Origin: Endozoicomonas sp. SESOKO1
Lineage (GTDB): Bacteria; Pseudomonadota; Gammaproteobacteria; Pseudomonadales; Endozoicomonadaceae
NCBI RefSeq assembly: GCF_024606265.1
Contig: NZ_JAHHPP010000164.1
Coordinates: 1-35,316 of the forward strand
Direction of reading: 5' to 3'
DNA length: 35,316 nt
The first letter of the stretch is position 1, and each line of letters begins with the position of its first letter. Of this stretch, positions 16,635-26,745 are shown piece by piece. The position numbers and the translations under genes are program-made. The notes below the pieces were generated by a model. It searched no databases, was not told where the DNA came from, and worked only from the letters and a program-made list of their open reading frames with translations.

Positions 16635-18437
16635 ATGACTGACTATTTTAAGAATGGATTTCTTTTCATCAGTCTGATCTATTCTGTGTTTGCTTTTCCT
16701 GACCCTGCAGATACCAATTCAACGAAAGCCCATGGCCTGAGCTTCCATAACTCACTTCTCAATCCTGAGAATTTTACCCACTTTGGTTATGCCAACCCCA
16801 GGGCCCCCAAAGGGGGGACCTTGAGAAAGGGCATTTCTGGCAGCTTTGATTCATTTAATACTTTTGCCCCAAAAGGTGTCTGGGCTGATGGCAGTTACTT
16901 CCTTTATGACCCATTGATGGTCAAGGCAGGTGATGAACCCTATTCAGTGTATGGACTGATAGCCCGGCAAATAGAGTATCCGGATGATTTCCAATGGGTC
17001 ATATACCATCTGAATCCCCATGCCCGGTTCCATGATGGACACGCCATCACATCAGAAGATGTGCTCTTTACCTTCCAATCACTGAAAAAACAAGGGCCAC
17101 CTCACTACAGGCACTTCTATGGAATCATTGATAATGTTGAGGCAATATCGCCCCACTCCGTTCGTTTCAGTTTTTCTGAACCTCCAGCCAAAAGTCTGAT
17201 TCTTCGACTCTCTCAACTCAGGGTACTGCCAGCGCACTACTGGAGACAGCCAGAGCATGATCTCTTCAAGGCGACACTGAAGCCGCCACTGTCCAGTGGA
17301 CCTTACCGGGTGAAAGACTTCAGCCCCGGACGCTTTGTTACCTATGAACGGGTCAGGGATTATTGGGCAGCTGAACTGGCGGTAAACAAGGGGCGACATA
17401 ATTTTGATCTCATCAGAACCGACTACTACCGGGATGATGGCATAGCCCTTGAGGCTTTTAAAAAAGGCGAGTACGACCTCCGCATTGATGCCAACCCCCG
17501 AAGCTGGTCGCAAGCGTATAAACCAGAAAAGGCAGGTAAGGCGACATTCATCCAGGAAAAAATAGACAACAAAAGTCTGGGTATACAATCGTTTGTCTTC
17601 AATCTGAGAAAGCCGATGTTTGCCAGCCGAAAGGTCAGAAAAGCCATATCACAGGCGCTTGATTTCAACTGGACGAATCAACACCTGTTTTTTGGCATGT
17701 ACCATCAAGCCTATAGCCTTTTTTCCAACTCGGACCTGGCCGCTGACAAGCCACCTTCTGAGAAAGAGAAGGCTTTACTGGCGCCCTGGCAGGATGAGCT
17801 TCCTGATGAGCTGTTTACCACTCGCTGGGAGCCGGTGCAGACAGACGGTTCAGGCAACTGGCGAAAAAACAAGAGACTTGCCTTCCAATGGCTGAAAGAA
17901 GCGGGTTATAGCTACAAAAACAAAACCCTTGTTGATCAGCATGGTCAACCACTGACGTTTGAAATTCTGTTGACTGATCCCGAACATGAGCGTTTTGTTA
18001 TTCCATTTGTCCGTAATCTCAGTGAACTGGGTATTTCCGTCAGCATCAATACCGTAGACATATCACGGTACATCAATCGTATCCGCAAGTTTGATTTTGA
18101 CATGATCATTCACGGTTTCTACCCGGACATTACCCCCGGTACTGAGTTGAAAAATTTCTGGAGCAGTGCCAGCGCAGACAGTGACGCCGGGCAAAACCTT
18201 TCGGGTATTAAGCTTAAGTCGCTGGACCGTATGATCGACAACGCCATCATGGCAACAACCCGTGAAGAGCTGGCTCTTTACACCCGAGCTATTGACCGGA
18301 TTGTACTCTGGCACTATGCGGTCATTCCCCAATGGTATCTGCCTTATTGGCCGATGGTTTACCGGCCGGGATTGCAACACCCTGAGCTTGCCCCTCCCTA
18401 TGACAATGGCTTGAGTACCTGGTGGCGGGAGTATTGA
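16635..18437 (+). CDS. YejA-type peptide-binding protein, copy 2
   Basis: The second paralogue, 600 residues, with signal peptide (FLFISLIYSVFAFPDP) and no lipobox. It shares the family landmarks with its neighbours: FGYANPRAPKGGTLRKG, HDGHAITSEDVLFTFQSL, LSSGPYRVKDFSPGR, and the final LSTWWREY. It differs from copies 1 and 3 at many ligand-facing stretches, so a different peptide preference is plausible but not shown. AAAGGAACC lies upstream of the ATG. The 24-nt gap from copy 1 supports co-transcription, while the 115-nt gap to copy 3 contains an inverted repeat. Confidence 0.91.
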   Translation: MTDYFKNGFLFISLIYSVFAFPDPADTNSTKAHGLSFHNSLLNPENFTHFGYANPRAPKGGTLRKGISGSFDSFNTFAPKGVWADGSYFLYDPLMVKAGDEPYSVYGLIARQIEYPDDFQWVIYHLNPHARFHDGHAITSEDVLFTFQSLKKQGPPHYRHFYGIIDNVEAISPHSVRFSFSEPPAKSLILRLSQLRVLPAHYWRQPEHDLFKATLKPPLSSGPYRVKDFSPGRFVTYERVRDYWAAELAVNKGRHNFDLIRTDYYRDDGIALEAFKKGEYDLRIDANPRSWSQAYKPEKAGKATFIQEKIDNKSLGIQSFVFNLRKPMFASRKVRKAISQALDFNWTNQHLFFGMYHQAYSLFSNSDLAADKPPSEKEKALLAPWQDELPDELFTTRWEPVQTDGSGNWRKNKRLAFQWLKEAGYSYKNKTLVDQHGQPLTFEILLTDPEHERFVIPFVRNLSELGISVSINTVDISRYINRIRKFDFDMIIHGFYPDITPGTELKNFWSSASADSDAGQNLSGIKLKSLDRMIDNAIMATTREELALYTRAIDRIVLWHYAVIPQWYLPYWPMVYRPGLQHPELAPPYDNGLSTWWREY

Positions 18438-18463
18438 AATATCCGGGTTTAAGCATTACTGGC

Positions 18464-18488
18464 ACTTAACAACCATTCATGGTTAAGT
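18464..18488. repeat. Inverted repeat between binding proteins 2 and 3
   Basis: ACTTAAC (18464-18470) and GTTAAGT (18482-18488) form a 7-bp stem with an 11-nt loop. The alternative stem AACCAT-TC-ATGGTT (18471-18484) overlaps it. No T run follows. It could be an operator or attenuator upstream of copy 3. AT-rich sequence TATTTATAAA (18504-18513) downstream might hold a promoter. Confidence 0.35.
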
Positions 18489-18552
18489 CTATATTAGAAC
18501 GATTATTTATAAACAAGACTGCCCGGAGATTTTTAAACACTAACGGTTGCTT

Positions 18553-20562
18553 ATGATGGTCATGAATTCTGGTTATCTTCCCCTTGCAGCGCTGACCCTT
18601 GGGCTGACTCTCTCGCACTCCAGCCTGTCATCCGCCATCTCTCCCGGAAATACACCCGACCCGGGGCAGGATATTATCGCTAAAACATCGCTGGTGCTGC
18701 ACGGAGAAGCGAAATACGTCAACGTCAACAAACCTTTCAGGCATTTCGATTATGTCAACCCTGATGCCCCAAAAGGCGGCAGTGTTCGTATGGCTGCCAG
18801 TGGCACCTTTGACAGCCTTAACCCATATACCAACAAAGGCACCCCCGTTACCGGTATCGGGCTGATTTATGACACATTGATGACCCAGAGCCGTGATGAG
18901 CCTTTCTCCCTCTATCCACTTATCGCCGAGTCTGCAGAAAAAGCCCCTGATAACAGCAGCATTACCTTTAATTTGAACCCTGACGCCCGTTTCCATGATG
19001 GTCAACGGATCACTGCTGACGATGTAAAATACACCTTTGAACTGCTGACCCGTCATGGGCACCCTTTCTATCGCAGTTACTATGCTGATGTGGACACTGT
19101 CACCGTTATTTCCGACAGTCGGGTAAAATTCCTGTTCAAACATACTAATAATCGTGAACTGCCTTTTATCCTGTCAGAGTTGCCCGTTCTCCCGAAACAT
19201 TACTGGGAAAAGGATGGCAATGACTTTTCATCAGCCTCACTGAACATTCCACTTGGTAGTGGCCCTTATCAGGTAAAGCGTGTTGATAGCGGTCGGAGTA
19301 TTGCCTATCAGCGGGACAAGGATTACTGGGCAAAGGATTTACCCGTTAACAGGGGCCGATATAATTTTGATGAGATCAGTTACGACTACTACCGGGACGA
19401 ACAGGTTGCCCTTCAGGCATTGAAAGCTGGCGAATATGACCTGCGCTTTGAAAATGTTGCCAAAAACTGGGCCACTGCCTATGACGTGCCCGCAGTTCAC
19501 AACGGCGAACTGATTCTGGCTACCATTCCTACCCGAAACCCTGCGCCTATCCAGGGCTTTGCCTTCAACCTGCGACGGGACTTCTTCCAGGATCCCCTGG
19601 TTCGAAAAGCCATGAGCTATGCCATGGATTTCGAATGGCTGAATCGCAACCTGTTCCATAACAGCTACCTTCGTTCGACGAGTTATTTCGGTAATTCGGG
19701 CATGGAAGCCACCGGAATTCCTGAAGGCGATGAACTCAAACTCCTGGAACCGTGGCGCAATCAATTACCGGCAGAACTCTTTACCAGGCCCTACAGCGTT
19801 CCGGTAACCGATGGTTCCGGCAATATCCGGCCTCAGCTGCAAAAAGCACTGACACTGCTGAAAAAAGCTGGCTGGCGTCTTGAGAACAACACGCTGGTCG
19901 ATACCAATGGACAACCCTTGGCGGTTGAATTACTGCTTGCCCAACCTTCACTTGAGCGGGTGGCGCTGCCCTTCAAGAAAAACCTTGAACAAATGGGTAT
20001 TGAACTGAATATCCGCTCCGTGGATATCTCCCAATACATTAACCGTATTCGCGACTTTGACTACGACATGATTGTTACCGGCTATGGGCAATCTGCCTCT
20101 CCGGGTAATGAGCAGATGGGTTTCTGGGGCAGTAAAGCGGCAGACACCAGAGGGAGCCGGAACTACATGGGTATCAAAGATCCGGTAGTGGATGCCATGA
20201 TTGACCATGTGATTAATGCCAACAGCAGAGAGGAGCTTACGACTGCGGTAAAAGCCTTGGACCGTGTGCTTCTGTGGGGGGAATACATGATTCCCCAATG
20301 GTACTACCCCTATGATCGAATCGCTCATTCCAGCAAGTTGGTCAGGCCTGAATCAGAACCTTTGTACAGTACCGACATTTACACCTGGTGGATCGACAGT
20401 CCACCGGATGCAACGAAGGCAGCCAGTCAGTCACCCCCAAACAATGATGATACCGAAACGCCAGCAGGTCGAGCTGAAAGCAATAGTTCGTGGTTATACT
20501 CAGGACTGATCCTGCTGGGCCTTATTCCTGTATGGATTTATCGCCGCAGAAAGAACCGTTAA
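18553..20562 (+). CDS. YejA-type peptide-binding protein, copy 3, C-terminally anchored
   Basis: The third paralogue, 669 residues from ATG 18553 (a TTG at 18547 and an ATG at 18562 are also possible; none has a clear ribosome site). It has an N-terminal signal peptide and the family landmarks [46 protein letters not shown] and IYTWWID. Unlike copies 1 and 2 it continues after the family end with a polar linker rich in Pro, Asp, Glu and Ser, then a hydrophobic segment W647-Y663 and a basic tail RRRKNR. This would fix the protein to the inner membrane beside the YejB/YejE permease. yejB starts 11 nt after the stop. Confidence 0.9.
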   Translation: MMVMNSGYLPLAALTLGLTLSHSSLSSAISPGNTPDPGQDIIAKTSLVLHGEAKYVNVNKPFRHFDYVNPDAPKGGSVRMAASGTFDSLNPYTNKGTPVTGIGLIYDTLMTQSRDEPFSLYPLIAESAEKAPDNSSITFNLNPDARFHDGQRITADDVKYTFELLTRHGHPFYRSYYADVDTVTVISDSRVKFLFKHTNNRELPFILSELPVLPKHYWEKDGNDFSSASLNIPLGSGPYQVKRVDSGRSIAYQRDKDYWAKDLPVNRGRYNFDEISYDYYRDEQVALQALKAGEYDLRFENVAKNWATAYDVPAVHNGELILATIPTRNPAPIQGFAFNLRRDFFQDPLVRKAMSYAMDFEWLNRNLFHNSYLRSTSYFGNSGMEATGIPEGDELKLLEPWRNQLPAELFTRPYSVPVTDGSGNIRPQLQKALTLLKKAGWRLENNTLVDTNGQPLAVELLLAQPSLERVALPFKKNLEQMGIELNIRSVDISQYINRIRDFDYDMIVTGYGQSASPGNEQMGFWGSKAADTRGSRNYMGIKDPVVDAMIDHVINANSREELTTAVKALDRVLLWGEYMIPQWYYPYDRIAHSSKLVRPESEPLYSTDIYTWWIDSPPDATKAASQSPPNNDDTETPAGRAESNSSWLYSGLILLGLIPVWIYRRRKNR

Positions 20563-20573
20563 CGGAAGTCTCC

Positions 20574-21662
20574 ATGAACAGCTACATTTTGCGTCGACTT
20601 GCCCTGATGATCCCAACCCTGTTCGGGATTATGCTGGTGAATTTTGTCATCATTCAGGCAGCCCCCGGCGGCCCCGTTGAGCAGATGATCGCCAAACTTG
20701 AGGGGTTCGAAGTCAATGCTATCAGCCGAATCGGCGGCTCCGGTAATGGCGAAATTCAGCAGGTGAGCCTGGATGAAAGTGGTGAATACCGGGGACGCCG
20801 AGGCCTTGACCCGGAACTGATCAAGGATATCGAGAAACTGTACGGCTTTGATAAACCGCCCCATGAACGGTTTGTGCAGATGATCAAAAACTACCTTACC
20901 TTTGATTTTGGCGACTCGTTTTTCCGCGATGCCAAAGTGGTAGACCTGATTAAGGAGAAACTGCCAGTCTCTATTTCCCTGGGCCTCTGGAGTACGCTGA
21001 TTATCTACCTGATCTCCATTCCGCTGGGCATTCGCAAGGCATTAAAGCACGGCAGCCGGTTCGATATCTGGTCAAGCGCTGTGATCACCACGGGTTATGC
21101 GATTCCGAGCTTTCTGCTGGCCATTCTGTTAATCGTGCTGTTTGCCGGGGGCAGTTACTGGAATATTTTCCCACTGCGAGGGCTGGTATCCGACAACTTC
21201 GACCAATTAACGCTGATGGGTCAGATTTGGGACTATATCTGGCATATGATCCTGCCGATCATCTGTATGGTCATCAGTGGTTTTGCCACACTGACCATGC
21301 TGACCAAAAATTCATTTCTGGATGAAATCCATAAACAGTATGTGCAAACCGCCAGGGCCAAAGGGCTGGACGACCGAAAAGTCCTGTATGGCCATATCTT
21401 CCGAAATGCCATGCTGCTGGTGATTTCCGGCTTCCCGGCGGCATTGATTGGCATCCTGTTTACCAGCTCATTGCTGATTGAAATCATTTTCTCCCTGGAT
21501 GGGCTCGGCCTGCTTGGCTATGAAGCCGCCATCAACCGGGATTATCCCGTGGTTTTTGGCTCTCTTTATATCTTCACCCTGCTGGGTATGCTGATCAAAC
21601 TCCTTGGCGATCTTACCTATGTCGCCGTTGACCCCCGTATTGACTTCGAAGCCAGGGACTGA
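20574..21662 (+). CDS. yejB: Peptide ABC transporter permease YejB
   Basis: One of two inner-membrane permeases of the Yej peptide transporter, known in E. coli for peptide and microcin C uptake. From ATG 20574 ([18 protein letters not shown]) it has 362 residues, close to E. coli YejB (364). The frame is open further upstream, but that part overlaps copy 3 of the binding protein and lacks family similarity. Six membrane helices are expected. The permease EAA-type loop is seen as [21 protein letters not shown] (partial), and the end is [16 protein letters not shown]. yejE follows after 6 nt. Confidence 0.95.
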   Translation: MNSYILRRLALMIPTLFGIMLVNFVIIQAAPGGPVEQMIAKLEGFEVNAISRIGGSGNGEIQQVSLDESGEYRGRRGLDPELIKDIEKLYGFDKPPHERFVQMIKNYLTFDFGDSFFRDAKVVDLIKEKLPVSISLGLWSTLIIYLISIPLGIRKALKHGSRFDIWSSAVITTGYAIPSFLLAILLIVLFAGGSYWNIFPLRGLVSDNFDQLTLMGQIWDYIWHMILPIICMVISGFATLTMLTKNSFLDEIHKQYVQTARAKGLDDRKVLYGHIFRNAMLLVISGFPAALIGILFTSSLLIEIIFSLDGLGLLGYEAAINRDYPVVFGSLYIFTLLGMLIKLLGDLTYVAVDPRIDFEARD

Positions 21663-21668
21663 GGTGGA

Positions 21669-22700
21669 ATGACCAGATTCAAACTTAATCCGCTCAACCA
21701 GCGTCGTTGGCAGAATTTCAAGCAGAATCGCCGGGGCTATATTTCACTCTGGATATTCAGCATTCTCTTCGTCATAACCCTGCTGGCAGAGGTGGTGGCC
21801 AACGATAAGCCACTGCTGCTCTGGTACGACGGCAGCCCCTATTTCCCGACCCTGGTCACCTATCCGGAAACCACCTTTGGCGGTGAGTTTGAACTGGAGA
21901 TGGACTACCGACAAGACTTCGCCAGAGAGCTGATCGAGCCCAGGGGATGGATGCTCTGGCCGCCCATTCGCTACAGTTACGACACCATCAATTACGCCCG
22001 TATTGCCCCCGCCCACCCTTCCCTTGACAACTGGCTGGGCACCGATGACCAGGGTCGTGATGTGCTGGCACGGGTGATTTACGGCTTTCGCATTTCGGTG
22101 CTTTTCGGTTTGGCACTGACCTTTTTCAGTACCCTCATCGGTGTTGCGGTTGGTGCCCTGCAGGGCTTTTACGGCGGTAAGATCGATTTGTTCGGACAAC
22201 GGTTTATTGAGATCTGGTCAGGCATGCCCAATCTCTACCTGTTGATCATCCTGGCCAGTTTTGTCGAGCCGGGGTTCTGGTGGCTGCTGGGTATCATGCT
22301 GTTATTCCAGTGGATGGCGCTGGTGGATGTGGTGCGTGCCGAGTTTCTCCGGGGCAGAAACCTGGAGTATGTGCGCGCCGCCAGGGCCCTGGGGATGACC
22401 AATGGGCGCCTGATGTTCCGGCATATTTTACCCAATGCCATGATTGCTACGGTCACCTTTATGCCATTTATTCTGACCGGGGCCATTACCACCCTCACCT
22501 CGCTTGATTTCCTGGGGTTCGGCCTGCCCGCTGGCTCCCCTTCCCTTGGCGAATTGATTGCCCAGGGCAAAAACAACCTTCAGGCACCCTGGCTGGGTAT
22601 TACGGCATTCCTGGTCATGTCCATTATGCTGACATTACTGGTGTTTATTGGTGAAGCGTGCCGGGATGCGTTGGATCCGAGAAAATACTACTCACTCTGA
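21669..22700 (+). CDS. yejE: Peptide ABC transporter permease YejE
   Basis: Second permease of the Yej system, 343 residues (E. coli YejE 341). The N-terminal LNQRRWQNFKQNRRGYISLW and the long periplasmic insert with PIRYSYDTINY are YejE features. The EAA loop reads VRAARALGMTNGRLMFRHI, and the protein ends with EACRDALDPRKYYSL. GAGGTGG lies directly upstream of the ATG, 6 nt after yejB. yejF follows within 24 nt. Confidence 0.95.
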   Translation: MTRFKLNPLNQRRWQNFKQNRRGYISLWIFSILFVITLLAEVVANDKPLLLWYDGSPYFPTLVTYPETTFGGEFELEMDYRQDFARELIEPRGWMLWPPIRYSYDTINYARIAPAHPSLDNWLGTDDQGRDVLARVIYGFRISVLFGLALTFFSTLIGVAVGALQGFYGGKIDLFGQRFIEIWSGMPNLYLLIILASFVEPGFWWLLGIMLLFQWMALVDVVRAEFLRGRNLEYVRAARALGMTNGRLMFRHILPNAMIATVTFMPFILTGAITTLTSLDFLGFGLPAGSPSLGELIAQGKNNLQAPWLGITAFLVMSIMLTLLVFIGEACRDALDPRKYYSL

Positions 22701-22723
22701 ACAGCGATGACTGGAGAACCGTT

Positions 22724-24325
22724 ATGGATAACCCATTATTGGCAATTAACGACCTCAGGATTCGTTTCCAACAGGGAGAGAACCGTGTTGAAGCCGTTAA
22801 AGGGGTGTCGTTCTCTGTCAATGCCGGAGAAACCGTTGGCCTGGTTGGGGAGTCCGGATCCGGCAAATCCATCACTGCCCTGAGCATCCTGCAGCTGCTT
22901 CCAGACAATGCCCATTGCTCTGGAGAAATAGCTTTTGCCAATGAGGCACTGCTGGATTTTTCCAAATCACAAATGCGAAAAATTCGTGGGCACAAGATCA
23001 GTATGATCTTTCAGGAGCCAATGACGGCACTCAATCCGCTGCATACCATTGAACAGCAGATAGGCGAAGTACTGGCGATACACCTTGGCCTGCAAAGCAA
23101 TGATGCAACGGCAAAGACACTGGAACTGCTGGAACTGGTGGGTATCCGTGATGCCAGCAACCGGTTGAAGGCCTATCCCCACGAACTGTCCGGTGGCCAG
23201 CGACAACGGGCAATGATTGCCATGGCCCTGGCCTGTGAACCAACACTGCTGATCGCCGATGAGCCAACCACCGCCCTTGATGTGACCGTACAACGACAAA
23301 TCCTCAGTCTGCTGGCAGAACTTCAGCAGAAGCTGGGTATGGCCATTCTGTTTATCAGTCATGACCTGAACCTGATCCGTCATGTGTCGGATCGCATCTG
23401 CGTGATGAAAAACGGTGAGATTGTTGAACAGGGACTCACGGAATCCGTATTCAAGGCACCTCAGCACCCTTACACCATCGACCTGCTCAATGCCGAACCT
23501 GTGGGGGAACCTGAACCACTGAACGGACAACCCACGCTCCTGGTCACTGGCGAAAAGATCAAAGTCTGGTTCCCGATCAAAAAAGGCTTTTTCAAGAAAA
23601 CCGTGGGCCATGTAAAGGCGGTCACTGATTTATCCCTCACCATTCACCAGGGCGAAACCCTGGGCATTGTGGGTGAGTCCGGATCCGGTAAAACAACCCT
23701 GGGCATGGCACTGTTGAAACTGCAGACATCAGAAGGCCTGATAGCGTTTGAACAGACACGTATCGACACTATGAACCAGAACCAGTTCCGGCCACTGCGA
23801 CGGGAAATGCAAATCGTGTTTCAGGATCCGTTTGGCAGTCTCAGCCCACGCATGACGGTTGCTGATATTGTTGGTGAAGGTCTGGATATTCATAAACTGG
23901 CCACTGAAGCCAATCGTGATGAACAGATCATTGCTGCATTGGATGATGTAGGCCTTGACCCGGAGTGTCGCCACCGTTACCCCCATGAGTTTTCCGGTGG
24001 CCAGCGCCAGCGTATCGCCATTGCCAGGGCTCTGGTGCTGAAACCCAGACTGATGGTGCTGGACGAGCCAACGTCAGCGCTGGACAGAACCGTCCAATCC
24101 CAGATCATCGATTTATTGCGCAACCTGCAGAAAAAATACCACCTCAGTTACATTTTTATCAGCCATGACCTTGCCGTGGTTAAAGCCATGAGTCATCGAA
24201 TTATCGTGATGCAGGGAGGAGAGATTGTCGAACAGGGAACTACCCAGCAGATTTTTAGTCAACCTGTAGAAGTCTATACGCGAGAATTAATCAGTGCTGC
24301 TTTTGAATCACAGAAAAGCGCTTAG
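22724..24325 (+). CDS. yejF: Peptide ABC transporter ATPase YejF (two fused ATPase domains)
   Basis: The energy-coupling subunit of the Yej importer, 533 residues (E. coli YejF 529). It contains two complete ABC domains in tandem. Domain 1 has Walker A GESGSGKS, signature LSGGQRQR and Walker [13 protein letters not shown]. Domain 2 has Walker [10 protein letters not shown], signature FSGGQRQR and Walker [13 protein letters not shown]. Each is followed by a switch His in FISHDL. ATG 22724 ([10 protein letters not shown]) is chosen because GGAGAACC lies just upstream; the frame is open from 22658 but that part overlaps yejE. This is the last gene of the Yej cluster. Confidence 0.95.
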   Translation: MDNPLLAINDLRIRFQQGENRVEAVKGVSFSVNAGETVGLVGESGSGKSITALSILQLLPDNAHCSGEIAFANEALLDFSKSQMRKIRGHKISMIFQEPMTALNPLHTIEQQIGEVLAIHLGLQSNDATAKTLELLELVGIRDASNRLKAYPHELSGGQRQRAMIAMALACEPTLLIADEPTTALDVTVQRQILSLLAELQQKLGMAILFISHDLNLIRHVSDRICVMKNGEIVEQGLTESVFKAPQHPYTIDLLNAEPVGEPEPLNGQPTLLVTGEKIKVWFPIKKGFFKKTVGHVKAVTDLSLTIHQGETLGIVGESGSGKTTLGMALLKLQTSEGLIAFEQTRIDTMNQNQFRPLRREMQIVFQDPFGSLSPRMTVADIVGEGLDIHKLATEANRDEQIIAALDDVGLDPECRHRYPHEFSGGQRQRIAIARALVLKPRLMVLDEPTSALDRTVQSQIIDLLRNLQKKYHLSYIFISHDLAVVKAMSHRIIVMQGGEIVEQGTTQQIFSQPVEVYTRELISAAFESQKSA

Positions 24326-24400
24326 GGGAAAAGCACAGACAAACATACCGGAACCAAAACCAGATACAGATGTCATACATTTAAACTGTGAGGTTTTTAT

Positions 24401-24976
24401 ATGAAAGTATCCAGCGGTGTTGGCTGTGCAATGTGTCAACATTTAGAAAATTGCAGCCCCTTCAAACTAACATGCGGACATGCTTTTGGTAGATCATGCA
24501 TACAGAAATCGATCGAAAGTTCTGGCCAAAAGAACTGCCTGATATGTACAAAACAATTCACTGATGACGAAATAAAACAGATAAACCACTTTTCTCTGTA
24601 TGATCGAGTGGTAAACATTTCCATAAAAGCTTTACCAATCTTTGGCAAAACTTCTTTGTTTTTTTTCTGCGGCTACGGCGGCGCCGTTGTCCATGACGTA
24701 ATTCGTGATGGGTCTTTGAATCCTTCCTTAATCCCTTACCATGCTGCCTCTATTGCTGCGTTTTTACCCGCAGCTACTATCGGGGCTCTTGGGGCTGCTG
24801 CTGATATCCCTGCACATTTTGCCACAGCTGCCGGAGCTGCTGCTGGAGCTGCTGCCGGGGCTTTTACGATGGCTATGTTTGAGCAAGCTGCAGCTGCTTA
24901 TCCTTATAGCTTACTCATTCGGGGGACTGCTGCGGGGATGTCTGCGGCTGCTTTGGCATATCTCGCAAAAGATTGA
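24401..24976 (+). CDS. RING-like zinc-finger membrane protein
   Basis: A 191-residue protein with an N-terminal RING-type cysteine pattern: C9-x2-C12, C25-x-H27, C33, C46-x2-C49. The usual fifth ligand position is Gly30 (CGHAFGRSC), so only seven of the eight standard ligands are present. RING domains of this type recruit E2 enzymes for ubiquitin transfer. From about residue 80 the protein is hydrophobic and Ala/Gly-rich, including the glycine-zipper pattern G145-AAA-G149-AAA-G153, which suggests packed membrane helices. No Sec signal is seen. A bacterial effector acting on host ubiquitin at a membrane is plausible but unproven. The gene stands alone between yejF and a convergent RRM gene. 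Confidence 0.7.
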   Translation: MKVSSGVGCAMCQHLENCSPFKLTCGHAFGRSCIQKSIESSGQKNCLICTKQFTDDEIKQINHFSLYDRVVNISIKALPIFGKTSLFFFCGYGGAVVHDVIRDGSLNPSLIPYHAASIAAFLPAATIGALGAAADIPAHFATAAGAAAGAAAGAFTMAMFEQAAAAYPYSLLIRGTAAGMSAAALAYLAKD

Positions 24977-25088
24977 GCATATTTATCCGGTATGCATACA
25001 GCACTTCCGGAATTGCTAAACACGCGCCAATTTCCGAATTCACCGGAACAAACCTGCGCACTTATCAAAGTGACATCAGATTAAGCCA

Positions 25089-25400
25089 TTAGCGGTTAAA
25101 GTTGTTATTAAAAACTTTGGGTTTTCTTTTCGCTGGAGTTCGTTGTCCGGATTCCCTGTGTCGAGCCTCATTCACTCTTAATGGACGTCCGGCCACTTCC
25201 TTGCCATCCATAGCCCTGGCAGCTTCAGCTTCCGTTTCTTTTTCAAAGGTGATAAATGCAAAGCCCCTGGAGCGTCCCGTCTCCCGGTCCCTCATCAGCT
25301 TGATATCTTCAATAACACCAAATGATTCGAAAGCCTGTTCAAGATCCTCTTCAACGGCGGTATAAGTCAGGTTACCGATGTATAAAGTCCTTTTTTGCAT
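25089..25400 (-). CDS. RRM-domain RNA-binding protein
   Basis: A single RNA-recognition-motif protein of 103 residues from ATG 25400 (MQKRTLYIGNL). RNP2 is LYIGNL (6-11) and RNP1 is RGFAFITF (45-52). The C-terminal tail is basic (RTPAKRKPK) and ends in an Asn-rich stretch. Such small RRM proteins occur in many proteobacteria and cyanobacteria and bind RNA; the targets are unknown, and cold response is common in the family. The frame is open to 25469, but the extra residues do not match the RRM family and the domain starts right after Met 25400. Confidence 0.88.
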   Translation of the reverse strand: MQKRTLYIGNLTYTAVEEDLEQAFESFGVIEDIKLMRDRETGRSRGFAFITFEKETEAEAARAMDGKEVAGRPLRVNEARHRESGQRTPAKRKPKVFNNNFNR

Positions 25401-25508
25401 GGAAAAACTCTGGTTTTTTCTGGATTGAACGCAAGTCCTTGCGTAGATAGACGGTACAAACATCAACAAAGTGTAACAGTGATCAGATTCTCACATTACA
25501 TTGTTGTT

Positions 25509-25544
25509 GTCTACGTTGCTGTCTACGTTGCTGTCTACGTTGCT
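25509..25544. repeat. Three tandem copies of a 12-bp unit
   Basis: GTCTACGTTGCT occurs three times in perfect head-to-tail order, followed by a partial GTC and preceded by a TTG run. It lies about 110 bp upstream of the RRM start, in the 256-nt gap to cysK. It is probably a small minisatellite that can vary in copy number. Confidence 0.85.
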
Positions 25545-25592
25545 GTCCACTGGCTTATCGGCAGCCTTCTGATGTTCCTTAAGAGATCCCGT

Positions 25593-25633
25593 AATAAAAA
25601 AGCGCACAAAGAAAAAAACATTCTTTGTGCGCT
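25593..25633 (-). terminator. Rho-independent terminator of cysK
   Basis: A perfect 13-bp stem (AGCGCACAAAGAA with its complement) and 7-nt loop lie 24 nt past the cysK stop, followed on the minus strand by TTTTTTATTAC. Confidence 0.92.
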
Positions 25634-25656
25634 CGGTCATTCATGTTGTAAATCAA

Positions 25657-26628
25657 TTACTGGACACTTTCATTTTCAGAAAAGACGCCTTCAAACAGCG
25701 CTGTGGAGAGATAACGCTCTCCTGAATCGGGCAGGATAACCACAATGGCCTTACCTTTGTTCTCTGCCTGCCGTGCAACCTTAAGGGCAGCACTCACTGC
25801 AGCACCACCGGAAATGCCCGCCAGGATACCCTCTTCCCGCATTAGCCGATGGGCAGTTTCCATGGCCTCCTCATTGGAAACCTGCTCAACCAGGTCCACC
25901 AGCCGGAGGTCGAGGTTTGCCGGGATAAAACCGGCACCAATCCCTTGTATCTTATGGGGTGCAGGCTTCACTTCTTCACCTGACAATGTCTGACTGATGA
26001 CTGGTGAGGCACTGGGCTCAACTGCTATCGATTTGATTTTCCGGCCCCGGATCTCCTTGATGTAACGGGATACACCTGAAATAGTTCCTCCCGTACCAAC
26101 ACCCGCTACAAAAATATCGATTTTGCCATCCAGTGCATGCCAGATTTCCGGACCGGTTGTTTCCTCATGAATTCGGGGATTGGCAGGATTCTCAAACTGC
26201 TGAAGCAGCAGATATTTTTGTGGGTTTTCTGCAGCCAGTTCTTTCGCCCTGGCAATAGCGCCTGGCATGCCTTTTGCCGGCTCAGTAAGAATAATGGTAG
26301 CGCCAAGGGACTTCATGACTTTACGACGTTCAAGACTCATGGAAGCGGGCATGGTCAGCGTCAGTGGTATTCCCCGGGAAGCCGCAACAAAGGCCAGGGC
26401 AATGCCGGTGTTACCACTGGTGGGTTCAATCAATTCCATCCCCGGTTGCAACTTTCCAGCGCGCTCCGCATCCCAGATCATGCTGGCACCAATGCGGCAT
26501 TTGACACTGTTCGCAGGATTCCTGGACTCAATCTTCACATAAATCTCATGGCCCTTTGCCAGACGGTTTAATTTTACCAGTGGCGTGTTGCCAATTGACT
26601 GGGAATTATCCTGATAAACCTGTGTCAT
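25657..26628 (-). CDS. cysK: Cysteine synthase A (O-acetylserine sulfhydrylase)
   Basis: PLP enzyme making cysteine from O-acetylserine and sulfide. The PLP lysine is Lys43 in [11 protein letters not shown], the CysK form of the motif. Also seen are the substrate loop [10 protein letters not shown] and the phosphate-binding [10 protein letters not shown]. Length 323 is normal. AAGGAA lies before the ATG. It uses the sulfide made by the reductase at 2.5-4.1 kb. Although it follows the RING-J genes on the same strand, the 117-nt AT-rich gap (26629-26745) probably holds its own promoter, and a strong terminator follows. Confidence 0.96.
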   Translation of the reverse strand: MTQVYQDNSQSIGNTPLVKLNRLAKGHEIYVKIESRNPANSVKCRIGASMIWDAERAGKLQPGMELIEPTSGNTGIALAFVAASRGIPLTLTMPASMSLERRKVMKSLGATIILTEPAKGMPGAIARAKELAAENPQKYLLLQQFENPANPRIHEETTGPEIWHALDGKIDIFVAGVGTGGTISGVSRYIKEIRGRKIKSIAVEPSASPVISQTLSGEEVKPAPHKIQGIGAGFIPANLDLRLVDLVEQVSNEEAMETAHRLMREEGILAGISGGAAVSAALKVARQAENKGKAIVVILPDSGERYLSTALFEGVFSENESVQ

Positions 26629-26745
26629 AAATTCTTTTCCTTATGAAAATCGCTGTTTTTCATACCCTGTTTTTATGACGTGAGAATATCTTGGTCAGTG
26701 TAATGCCGTAAAGTAATTTAAAATTATAAATTTATATAAAAATAT

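Noticed and set aside
24741-25019. Leu-rich 92-codon frame overlapping the RING-like gene
   Set aside because: The Leu-rich sequence is a frame-shifted reading of the Ala/Gly codons of the RING-like protein; no ribosome site.
25509-25544. Possible CRISPR array
   Set aside because: The 12-bp units are directly adjacent with no spacers and there are no cas genes.
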